A stretch of 64,000 nt of DNA. It comes from Hofstenia miamia (lineage: Eukaryota > Xenacoelomorpha > Acoela). This document shows, in pieces, positions 23,999-34,676 of this stretch. Location of the stretch: positions 1,253,305 through 1,317,304 of the forward strand of contig SCFE01000086.1 in the NCBI GenBank assembly GCA_004352715.1, written 5' to 3'. Under the pieces are notes generated by a model that was not told where the DNA came from, ran no database searches, and saw nothing but the letters and a program-made list of their open reading frames with translations. The position numbers and the translations under genes are program-made. The number at the start of each line of letters is the position of its first letter. The stretch's first letter is position 1.

Positions 23999-24430
23999 GG
24001 CAAATGATATCTTCGGGCTTCCAGCTTTCCAAAATGCTCGCCAAATTAGATGTCCAGCTCGAAACAACAATTTCATCAAGGTAACCGTGACTGTCACAGA
24101 AGTTGGATAAATGCAGAGATATTGCAATTTCCTTGGCTTTCTCCATCAAAAGTCACCAGAAATTTCATCCTTATATTTTTATAAACCAGGAATATAAGCG
24201 TTTGTCGAGTTCTGGGTACATTCCTTGTGATACACGTTTTCTTTTCGCGTTGAAATTTGCATCCGTTGCTGTCGTTAATTTTTCTTTATTTTTGAGAATA
24301 CGATTCAAAGTTGAGAGGGAAGCTAGCTTGAACTTAGCAAGAATTTGTGTCTTCGTGCCCGGTGCATCCTTAACCGCCTCATAGCTAGAGATAATAACTC
24401 TCTTCTCTGCAAGTTTTTATTAGGAAAACT
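23999..24430 (-). pseudogene. Tigger/pogo transposase, N-terminal half, broken
   Basis: Minus-strand reading gives a helix-turn-helix-like stretch (LAKFKLASLSTLNRILKNKE), then YPELDKRLYSWFI, then EKAKEIAISLHLSNFCDSHG and finally LASILESWKPEDI. These are in the order of a CENP-B/Tigger transposase N-terminal half: psq-like domain, CENP-B-type DNA-binding domain, then the linker that ends just before the DDE domain. There are stops and frameshifts. It stops exactly where the LINE 5' end begins, and the missing half (YNVDGTGLLYT onward) is at 18705. Confidence 0.8.
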
Positions 24431-24762
24431 ACGAAAATATACCAGGGAGCTTTGGTGTTACAAGAAATGCATAGAATGGATTTCACTAAAATTTGAAAAA
24501 TTCCTAAGTTCACAAAAAAATCACATGTTACCATTTGTGAATAAATCATAACTCAAATCGTAATTGAAACGGAGCTGGAACAATTGGAAACCAACAGCTC
24601 CTGAGCCGGAGTAGATCTACATTTTAATAGGAATGTTCCCTGGGCTGGACGTGACGCAACTTCATATTTGATCCTACTCCGTAAATAAAATGAAATTTAA
24701 AGTAGTTTGGAGTGAAATATTTTTTTGATTAAGAAGCTTATTATTTTTTTAATAGAATTGAT
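24431..24762. other. Noncoding contig end
   Basis: No gene seen. The final bases, TTAAGAAGCTTATTATTTTT then AATAGAATTGAT, recur at 26770-26806, where the sequence continues toward the MAX-1 gene. Confidence 0.6.
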
Positions 24763-25762
24763 NNNNNNNNNNNNNNNNNNNNNNNNNNNNNNNNNNNNNN
24801 NNNNNNNNNNNNNNNNNNNNNNNNNNNNNNNNNNNNNNNNNNNNNNNNNNNNNNNNNNNNNNNNNNNNNNNNNNNNNNNNNNNNNNNNNNNNNNNNNNNN
24901 NNNNNNNNNNNNNNNNNNNNNNNNNNNNNNNNNNNNNNNNNNNNNNNNNNNNNNNNNNNNNNNNNNNNNNNNNNNNNNNNNNNNNNNNNNNNNNNNNNNN
25001 NNNNNNNNNNNNNNNNNNNNNNNNNNNNNNNNNNNNNNNNNNNNNNNNNNNNNNNNNNNNNNNNNNNNNNNNNNNNNNNNNNNNNNNNNNNNNNNNNNNN
25101 NNNNNNNNNNNNNNNNNNNNNNNNNNNNNNNNNNNNNNNNNNNNNNNNNNNNNNNNNNNNNNNNNNNNNNNNNNNNNNNNNNNNNNNNNNNNNNNNNNNN
25201 NNNNNNNNNNNNNNNNNNNNNNNNNNNNNNNNNNNNNNNNNNNNNNNNNNNNNNNNNNNNNNNNNNNNNNNNNNNNNNNNNNNNNNNNNNNNNNNNNNNN
25301 NNNNNNNNNNNNNNNNNNNNNNNNNNNNNNNNNNNNNNNNNNNNNNNNNNNNNNNNNNNNNNNNNNNNNNNNNNNNNNNNNNNNNNNNNNNNNNNNNNNN
25401 NNNNNNNNNNNNNNNNNNNNNNNNNNNNNNNNNNNNNNNNNNNNNNNNNNNNNNNNNNNNNNNNNNNNNNNNNNNNNNNNNNNNNNNNNNNNNNNNNNNN
25501 NNNNNNNNNNNNNNNNNNNNNNNNNNNNNNNNNNNNNNNNNNNNNNNNNNNNNNNNNNNNNNNNNNNNNNNNNNNNNNNNNNNNNNNNNNNNNNNNNNNN
25601 NNNNNNNNNNNNNNNNNNNNNNNNNNNNNNNNNNNNNNNNNNNNNNNNNNNNNNNNNNNNNNNNNNNNNNNNNNNNNNNNNNNNNNNNNNNNNNNNNNNN
25701 NNNNNNNNNNNNNNNNNNNNNNNNNNNNNNNNNNNNNNNNNNNNNNNNNNNNNNNNNNNNNN
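24763..25762. other. Assembly gap (1000 N), probably not real
   Basis: Exactly 1000 N separating two copies of the same sequence (23721-24762 and 25763-26806). Confidence 0.95.
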
Positions 25763-26806
25763 CATCTGCACTGTAGGAGAACATTTGAGATTGTAGTGAG
25801 GAAACATCGGAGGAAAGCTTTGTGAGGGATTCAGACATGGATGATATGACACCAGGGCCATCATTGGAGGACGGAGTCGAGGTAGAGAGAGAAGTGACAA
25901 CTTGGTGCAGCTACGAAATGATGGCGTCTTTCTTTCAGACCACAACAACCGGAGGCAAATTGGGCATCACTCAAATTTTTGAGGTCGGACAGCGAAATTG
26001 TAGAAGGCATAACTGAAATCTAATAGACTGCATAATAAGCAGGGAAAATGTTATTTTGGGGTTCCCAGTTTCCAAAAATGCTCCCAAATTTAGATGCCCA
26101 GCTCAAAAAAAAATTTTCATAAGGGAACCCGTGACTGTCACAAAATTGGGAAAAATGCAGAGATTTTGAATTTCCTTGGGTTTTCCCCATAAAAAGTCCC
26201 CAAAATTTTCACCTTTATTTTTTTAAAACCCGGAAATAAAAGCTTTTGTCGATTTCGGGGTACTTCCTTTGTGATACACTTTTTTTTTTCGCTTTAAATT
26301 TTGCACCCTTTGCTGTCTTAATTTTTTTTTTTTTTTTGAAAATACGTTTAAAATTTGAGGGGAAAGCTAGTTTAAATTTAGAAAAATTTTGTGTTTTCGT
26401 CCCGGGTGCACCTTAACCCCCCTCATAGCTAGAGAAAAAAACTCTTTTCTCTGAAATTTTTTTTTGGAAAAACTACAAAAATATCCCGGGGAGTTTGGGT
26501 TTTAAAAAAAATGCATAAAAGGGTTTTCACAAAATTTTAAAAATTCCCAAATTTCAAAAAAAAATCACATTTTCCCTTTTGTAAAAAAATCAAAACTAAA
26601 ATCGAATTTAAAAGGGAGCGGAAAAATTGGAAACCAAACAGCCCCTGACCGGGAGTAGATCTACTTTTAAATGGAAATTTCCCCGGGGCGGGACGTGACG
26701 AAATTTCATTTTTGACCCTACCCCGAAAAAAAAAGAAATTTAAAGTAGTTTGGAGTGAAATATTTTTTTGATTAAGAAGCTTATTATTTTTTTAATAGAA
26801 TTGATT
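25763..26806. repeat. Second copy of 23721-24762, heavily error-ridden
   Basis: The first 170 bases equal 23721-23890. After about 25930 the match to 23890-24720 continues but with inflated homopolymers and many one-base changes (runs of A, T, C and G lengthened), then becomes exact again at 26755-26806. This pattern is typical of low-quality base calls at a contig end, not biological divergence. It includes a damaged image of the LINE 5' end and the Tigger N-terminal half. Confidence 0.85.
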
Positions 26807-27034
26807 ACAAAAAATATGCGGATGCATTGTAAATTTACCAAACGACATTTAGTTGCATTATTCTCAACTGAATTTTTTTTGCATATTGAATTATCGAACT
26901 TTATTAAGCTTATGTATTACGATAAATTCACTCAATTATTAAAAGAATGTTTGTAAAATGCTACGTTTCTTTGTGATGATTAAATAATCAATACTTGATT
27001 TTGCTTTAGTATAAATGTGATCTATATAGAAGAA

Positions 27035-30000
27035 ATGGCGCATCCTAACGTTAACTGGGAAACAAATTATGCGATACTTCAAGAACAAATGTATCGTTCG
27101 AAAGATCAAATGGCAACTCAAATGCGTACTCTAGAAGAAAAAGTTGAATTTGCTAATCGTCGAGCTGATGTGGCTGAAAAGAAATTAGCACTTTACGAGA
27201 GTTCCTCCCAAATAAAAGATGTAAGATTTTTGTTTAGTAAAGTAGCTTTACGTCTGTTACATGTGCAAACCTCTGTTATTTTTGCTTACTATTCAGCACC
27301 GCGTGGTTATTGAAGGATAGGAATTGTGACTACTAAACTGTAAACGTATATTATGTATTATCGCACTTTAGGTAACAAATTGTTTCCATTTTCATAGAGT
27401 ATCTTTAGTCATGTGTAGTGAAATGTAAATTTATTACTCTGCAATATATTTTATTTTAAATTGTTTTGTGTCAGAGGCAATAATACTATATTTTGACAAT
27501 GCATTTGATCTTTCAATTTTTTGTAGATCAAAATTAAAATTCATTTTTACAGCTGCATATTGAGCCATCAAAATTGTTTTCTTTAAAATAATGCTTATTT
27601 TATCAGAAACTTCCAAATGGTTATGATAAGTCCAGACTTTTTTAACAACACTAGGTCTTTGTTTGTTTTAACTTTAAATTCATTGAGGGCTTGCTATTTG
27701 CATATCATTTCGTATATTCCAACTTTAATTTGAGTGATGATTTTTAAATTATAAAGTACTACTTTTGATGAAGTATTGTCTTTTGGTCATTGCTCTACAC
27801 ACCAATTTCATAAGTCACATTTACTTTTCTATTTTCAAATCGCCCTCTTTTTCTATTTTTACCTTGCCCACATTCTTTCAAATGAAAGAATACATTAAAT
27901 TTCTTCTAGCTTAGCGCTTCATTATACAAACAACCACAGATTTATTTATTAGAAGGCCGTACATTTGAAAAATAAATTAAATTTGCTTTTATGTAAAGCT
28001 AACGAATCATTTTCCAATTTTGTCTGTGTTTTATTTTTTCTGTTTCGATTTGTAATTTCATTTTTTGAAAATCAAAACAATATTTTCACGTAGTTTGACA
28101 CTGCATTGAAAGCCATAGTCAACACATATTGTTTTTCATTTTGATAACATGCCAAATAATGAAATTTTCTAAATACCTTTCAAAAATATTTTCCTTGGTA
28201 TTTATCAGTGATGTAAATAATTTATAATAATTTATGATAGTTTAAAGTAAAAAAATACTGAGTATCTTATGACGATCAGTTTGATGGGGCATGAGACATA
28301 ACATGGAGGCCCAGCGTAGAAAACTCTGCCCCTTGCAATGTTACTGAGGCCTTCTTTAGCATCAAAATTACTTCCATTGAACAGTCATTAATGAGAATTC
28401 TAAATTTTTAATTGCAGTTAATATCCCAGTTGTTGTTTTATGTCAAATAGGCTCATTTTGTGACTATGATTGCCTGAAATATGTTGCGATACAATAAAAT
28501 GGCGCGTATGTATTTGAAATTACACCCATTGATTTTGTGCTCCATTAAGTAAAGTAATTTTATACTATTTACAAGGATTTTGACAACTCTATGAAAGTGT
28601 GTACTCGTAGCGTTTCCACGCCGTATTCTCACGAGAAGTATTTGTAATGCAATTGAATTTGACTTTGGTTACAAATCCATTTTCCAATGTTAATTTACAG
28701 TGCCTGGAGAGCATATCCTCATATTCCCTGTTTATCAGTATGTTTCATGTGTTGATATCCATCGACAACTAAATGACAGGACTGTTTATTAAATATGCTT
28801 TAATCACCGCATTTCTATTTGAACTGGTTCATGCATTTTAAACAAAGTTTATTTGGAATAAATCCATTTCGCTGACATTTTCCTTGACATTTGGTTTTTA
28901 ACATTACTGAATTTATTTTAATTTCACTAGAGAAATTCATTTCTGAACAAAAGTTAATGAAAAGCAAATTCTTCCACCCTTTTTTAGCATCAAAATTACT
29001 TCCATTGAACAGTCATTAATGAGAATTCTAAATTTTTAATTGAAGTTAATATCCCAGTTGTTGTTTTATGTCAAATAGGCTCATTTTGTGACTATGATTG
29101 CCTGAAATATGTTGCGATACAATAAAATGGCGCGTATGTATTTGAAATTACACCCATTGATTTTGTGCTCCATTAAGTAAAGTAATTTTATACTATTTAC
29201 AAGGATTTTGACAACTCTATGAAAGTGTGTACTCGTAGCGTTTCCACGCCGTATTCTCACGAGAAGTATTTGTAATGCAATTGAATTTGACTTTGGTTAC
29301 AAATCCATTTTCCAATGTTAATTTACAGTGCCTGGAGAGCATATCCTCATATTCCCTGTTTATCAGTATGTTTCATGTGTTGATATCCATCGACAACTAA
29401 ATGACAGGACTGTTTATTAAATATGCTTTAATCACCGCATTTCTATTTGAACTGGTTCATGCATTTTAAACAAAGTTTATTTGGAATAAATCCATTTCGC
29501 TGACATTTTCCTTGACATTTGGTTTTTAACATTACTGAATTTATTTTAATTTCACTAGAGAAATTCATTTCTGAACAAAAGTTAATGAAAAGCAAATTCT
29601 TCCATTATTTAAAAGTTGTATTGATATTATTTGACATTTATTCAGTAGCCTTCATTGTCGTTTAAGAATAACATGCTTATAATTGTGGCATTTTTATCCC
29701 TAGTGCCAGTATATGAAGTATTGACATGCATTCCAAATCTATACTCTCTTCCTAAACAAGCCCACATTGATTTTCTGTAAAGATTGTTCATGAGATCTCC
29801 GTTGGCGTCTATTTTTAGACAAAAACGGTTTTTGTACAACTTGAATCAGATTTTCAAATTTTTATTCATATTCAAATCATACCAGTGCTTCAGTTATCGA
29901 AAGCTTGCGCACAAAAATTTACAGAAAATAATCTGATGTCAATTTATGTAGAAAATTATATTCGCTAAAATAAATGTGTTCTCTGTTTTTGTTTAAATTT

Positions 30001-33000
30001 GTGGTATATCCGTTATGAATTATTTATAATGGAAAGTGCTCGAAGTTGTTGATCTAGTTTATTAATAGTGTTTAGAGGCAGCCTTGAAATAGTAAATTAC
30101 TATTACTGCTTACTATTGTCAGCAATAATAACTCTAATTGCGCCAACATTTAAAATAGCTTATTTTAGCTATTTATATTCACACTATTACATTTCCAAAT
30201 TTTTATTACATAAATTCTGATAGTGGATTTCATATTTATTTTTCCTATTTTCGAATACATGTAAATTTCCCTTCTTAAGTTTCAGGACCAAAATAGCTTA
30301 TTTTAGCTATTTATATTCACACTATTACATTTCCAAATTTTTATTACATACATTCTGATAGTGGATTTCGTATTTATTTTTCCTATTTTCTAATACATGT
30401 AAATTTCCCTTCTTAAGTTTCAGGATCCTGTATTGTGTGGCTATTTTTAGGTAGTCAGGCAAAAAGATCAAACAATTATTCAACTGAAGCAAGAACTAAC
30501 TGTTATTCGTAAGATGCGAGACGAAGAATTACAACTAGTTGATCATAAGTTGAACTCTATGAAAAAGACTTTTACAAATCGTATATATGAAGGAGACGTC
30601 GAACGGCGCACATTACTAGCAGAACTCAATAAATACAAAAAGAAAATTGAAACTAATGAAAACAGTTCACAAACTGATCAAGTGGAGCCCCCTGCTCCAT
30701 ATATTCCAAAAAGGCCTATATCAACATTAGGTCGAAGTGCTTCCTCTAACAATACGTCAATGACTGCGATGAAGAAGAATGCTGTTTGGAACTCCGACGC
30801 AGACTATGATCGAGTCAATGATGATTATGATGTGGTCTCGCAAGAGGATTTTAAAAATTTGCCTTCACATTTCAAAAACAAATCAAAAAAAGTAGTTGAG
30901 TGTGCTTCTCTTGATCGATCTGGTGCTGTTACTTCAAATAAAAATCTTGAAGTTGCGAAGTCCATGCCCATGCTTGCTGTTCATAATAAACGTAAGAACA
31001 TTCCTGATTGGGAACGGAGAATTTATTCCATAGCATCTTCTGGTTTTCAACTATCTGATTCACATTGTGAAAGTCAGCCACAAATTGTCAATCTTCCACC
31101 TTCAGATTGTATATTCGATTTCTCCGGTTCTGATTCTTGTTCTATATACACCCATTTCGATGGGCGCATTCAAAGATTGTCGCACTTCTCGTTTGAAAAC
31201 ATTCATGACAGTCGTGATTATGCTTTACCACCGGATGTTTCCACAAATACAAGTGTTGATCCCGACTATGACGATGACAGTGCTGATTATTGCATTCCAC
31301 CCGATTGTGTTTCCGATGAAGTAGCTTCTAAAGATTATCTTAAAGAGTCGGACTTACGCGCAATAATGTCAAAATCGAATACTTCCAGCTCACTTAGTGA
31401 TACAAAAGATGACTCTTTAATTTCTGGTGTATATAGCGGTTATGTATATAAATTTGATAAGAATATATTTAATTGGGTCAGATGTTGGGCTGTACTTAAA
31501 AAAGATTCCATTTTATTTACAAAGTATGATAAGGATGACGTTGTATCAAATGTCGAATATAAATTATCAACAATTGAAAAAGTCAGCATTGATGAAGAGA
31601 GTTTATTAATCTTTTATATCGAGTTCACTAATGGGAAGCGCTTAACTTGTTTGACTGAAGTTGCGTCAACCCGCCAATGCTGGTTCAAACAGATATCATT
31701 GTCATTATTAAGTGTTGCGAAGCCTGGATCGTCTTTCGATTTCAAGAATCTTAAGCCGCTGACCATATTTGATAAAGGTGAAGAGAAGAAAGCTTGGGCT
31801 TTACTTCATCAAAAACAAGTTCATTTATTCAATAATAGACATGATAAACGTCCCTTTAGGTCTTGTTTACTTGATGGTGCTGTGATTTCACACAGTAAAC
31901 TGAGTAGTAAGCGGGATGGAACTTCTTTTGAAAGTAGTGTATTTTTGATTTCCGTTATTTGTGAAAACACATTACCGTTATTTTTAATTGTTCATAGCAA
32001 AGGTGAATTAAATGAATGGCTCTATCAGCTGCTAATTGGTAGTGGATGGGGTCTTAAAAATGGAACCACTTTTGAACAGCTGTTGGTTGGTTTGATATTC
32101 TCTAATGGTTTCGATAAAATTGAGACGTTGTTTGCTTTAGAAAATTTGACAAATTTTACCACATTAACATCACCGGGAATAAAACAGGAGTCTGAAATAA
32201 TGCACAAAAAGTTTTGCTCATTCATCAAAGGAAAAATTGTTGTTTCGAATTCCAGCTACTTTTATGCACTGCCAGTTCACGCATTTTCAATGTGTCTAAA
32301 ATACGAAATCTTGCAAAATGAAGCATACTGCTTATTAATGCACGAGTGCTATTCTAAAGAATCATCTCAAAGTGTACAGGCGTGGCAATTGCTATCGATC
32401 GCTGTGAGTTTATTTTTACCAAGTGGTTGTTTTCTTTGGCTATTCAAGCACCATCTCTCACACAATGCCCAGGTTGAGGGGGAAATCGGCAAATATGCAA
32501 TGTATTGCCAAAAAATGTTGGAAAGAACTGCTAACAACGGAGGAAGATTATATCCACCATCCAAATTAGAAATGTCGTCTTTACTTTTAAGAAATCCATA
32601 TGAGCATTCATTTCCTATGAGTATTCCGGTGCATTTTCCAAATGGAAGTTATCACGTTGTAGCATTTGATGGGGTTTTTACTGTTAAAGAGTTTTTAGCT
32701 TCTATCAATGAACACTTGGGAATGCGTGACTGCGAACAATCAGGTTTCGCATTGTTTGCCAATTCACCTATTGAGAATGATGTTGATTATTGTCTTGATG
32801 ATAACGCCAAGGTTGCCGACATCATCACAAAATGGGAGACAGCTGAGTTAAAGAATAAAGAAAGCTTATTGGAAAAGGGTAAGTCATCAGTTGAGAAGTC
32901 ACGTTCTGTTAAGTTCTCTTATAGAAATCGCCTTTACTTTCCAAGTCTATCTAAATTTGAAACTGAAAACGAAAGTTTATTTATGGTTTATCAAATTAAT

Positions 33001-33690
33001 ACTGAGATTGTTAATGGTCGATTTCCTATTAGCAAGGAACTTGCACCTGAACTGGTTGCTTTAATGAGTCAGATACACCATGGTAATATAACTGTATCCG
33101 CGCAAAGTTTATGTGGTAAAAGTTCACAGTTAGAAGACTGCTTTAGCGACTATTATCCCCTCCAGTACAGAAATTTGACACACGACAAGAAACGCTCGGT
33201 TTTACAAGTCATTCAGTCAAAATGGATTGCACTGGCTGATTGTAAACAGGATCACTGTGTAGATATATATCTCAATGTTGTGAAGCGGTGGAAGTTTTTT
33301 GGCGGAAAGTTGTTTTCTTTAACCTTAAAATCCGATGAGGGTGGATCAGAAACAAGAATAGAAGCTCAAGTGTGGCTAGTAGTTCGTGAAAATGTCATAG
33401 CTTTACTTGATCACGCGCGAATGACTGAGATATCAGCGTTCAGTTTCAATAATTTAGTCTTGTTTGGTGGTGAAAATGAAAACTTGATTCTAGTTTTTAA
33501 TAATGCCAACACTTCTTTGTTACAGTTTGCAAAATCACAGAAACTTACATTTTCTGCTAAGAAGACCACAGTTTTAGAAATCATCAACCTTATTTCACTG
33601 TACATTAAATATTCATTGAAAAATTCTACTTATCTTCCCAATTTCATCAACCAGAATCTTATAAATAGTGAAAAGTCAGATTTTGAATGA
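27035..33690 (+). CDS. PLEKHH (max-1): MAX-1/PLEKHH-type protein (coiled coil, PH-PH, MyTH4, FERM)
   Basis: Two coding exons, 27035-27220 and 30451-33690, joined in phase 0 (AAAGAT then GTAAGA; acceptor CTATTTTTAG), giving 1141 residues. C. elegans MAX-1, a netrin-pathway motor-axon guidance protein, is of similar size; human PLEKHH1/2 are larger. Exon 1 (VNWETNYAILQEQM, then a heptad-rich stretch) matches the N-terminal coiled coil of PLEKHH2. The coiled coil continues into exon 2 (KDQTIIQLKQELTVIRKM). A serine- and acid-rich linker follows. PH1 is about 388-480 (SGYVYKFDKNIFNWVRCWAV, conserved Trp near its end), PH2 about 496-592, MyTH4 about 626-776 (GGRLYPPSKLEMSSLL) and FERM about 785-1130, starting MSIPVHFPNGSYHVV. 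The start ATG has splice acceptors 5 and 25 bases upstream. An in-frame TAG precedes the exon 2 acceptor, which fixes that site. AATAAA lies at 34070. Likely membrane and cytoskeletal adaptor; function is inferred from the family. Confidence 0.95.
28355..29605. repeat. Two-copy tandem duplication, unit about 628 bases
   Basis: TTTAGCATCAAAATTACTTC begins at 28355 and again at 28983. Both copies run through CGTGTATTTGAAATTACACC-like sequence to GAAAAGCAAATTCTTCCA. They are almost identical (for example ATTGCAGTTAAT against ATTGAAGTTAAT). Lies in MAX-1/PLEKHH intron 1. Confidence 0.92.
30152..30427. repeat. Two-copy tandem duplication, unit 138 bases, each carrying a splice-acceptor-like end
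   Basis: AAAATAGCTTATTTTAGCTA starts at 30152 and at 30290. Each unit ends in CCCTTCTTAAGTTTCAGGA, a good 3' splice site by sequence. The repeat ends about 23 bases before the true exon 2 of the MAX-1/PLEKHH gene. Confidence 0.92.
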
Positions 33691-34485
33691 CTAGTTTAAT
33701 TGAATTTTTATAATTTATACGACACAGACATCTTCAAACAATGTCGCAGGCTTTCAGCTTAAAGCAATTAAACATTTCTGTACATTATGTAATCTTAGGC
33801 AAGTTTCACTCTAATTTTTCATAAAATTGTACATTTTCGTTTTGTATTACAATTTTTATTCGAACAGTGAAAGCAGATGAGATTTTCAGTATGTTGCAAT
33901 AATTTTTAACGAGTGGTGTTATAACTGTGAATTTGGTTTGTGTAAATTGCTTTCTAATTTGCTTGTTAACTTTGTAAATTCAAATTTTAAATGCGTTTTA
34001 TAGTTTTATATTTTTATAAATTGTTGATGTAGTAACTTGAATGTTTTGTAATCTTTCGATCTAACTTAAAATAAACTTAGTTTGTACCTTTTATTTCTTA
34101 ATAATGAAACAACAGTTACACCTTAAAGTTTCTTTAGCTAATTTGAAAGCAAAAGGTTTAGTTTTGGGTATTTTCACTTAGCCATTATTCTATACTCGTT
34201 TATTTGAAAATCGTTGATTTGCTAGCCACATTTTTGTACATTAAATTCAAATAGTCCGTTTCTTGTACATAGATTATTTAATCATGTGTACAAAGTCTTC
34301 TTATGGTTCTGATCCATGCCCACTCTGCATTTTAAGCACCAGATAAACAAATACCTCTCTTTTGTATAATTGCCAAATTTTTTGTTATTCTAGCAGGCAG
34401 TATATTGAGATACTTCTGAAATACTATCTACGCAATAATAAGAAGCCACAGGTAGTATCATTGAAATACTAAGTTGACAATCTAA
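33691..34485 (+). other. 3' untranslated region and flank of MAX-1/PLEKHH
   Basis: A candidate polyadenylation signal AATAAA is at 34070-34075, about 380 bases after the stop codon. No other gene is visible. Confidence 0.6.
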
Positions 34486-34673
34486 GACCCGAAACACACG
34501 ATGATTATTTCTGTGTGGGATTCCTGAAATAACTGGTTGTGATTAAAATATTCAGTTTATTCACTATTTAATTTTCTGCGTGGGTAAAAAATAGTTTTCT
34601 TGCAAAATATTTTTAATCACAACCTATTATCTCATGAATTCCGCGCAGAAATAATCATCGTGTGTTTCGGGCC
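34486..34673. mobile_element. 188-base MITE with long inverted repeats and TAA target duplication
   Basis: The left end GACCCGAAACACACGATGAT and the reverse complement of the right end GGCCCGAAACACACGATGAT match over about 67 bases (both continue through GGTTGTGATTAAAA) with a short AT-rich centre. TAA lies immediately outside each end (34483-34485 and 34674-34676). The three-base TAA duplication and GGCC-like start fit a PIF/Harbinger-type non-autonomous element. Confidence 0.85.
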
Positions 34674-34676
34674 TAA

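Larger units (their letters stand above)
27221..30450 (+). other. MAX-1/PLEKHH intron 1
   Basis: A 3.2 kb intron with two tandem duplications and no other recognised element. The 3' end has several AG acceptors; only the one at 30449-30450 gives an open frame. Confidence 0.85.

Noticed and set aside
26268-26560. Apparent unusual homopolymer-rich region
   Set aside because: It is a noisy duplicate of 24,230-24,520, best explained by poor base calls rather than biology.
30514-30516. ATG at 30514 as the start of the MAX-1/PLEKHH protein
   Set aside because: The reading frame continues upstream to an acceptor at 30450 and joins in phase to exon 1 (27035-27220), whose sequence matches the PLEKHH N-terminus.
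31067-33605. Several 60-85-codon frames overlapping the MAX-1/PLEKHH exon on both strands
   Set aside because: They are shadows of the large exon without any motif.
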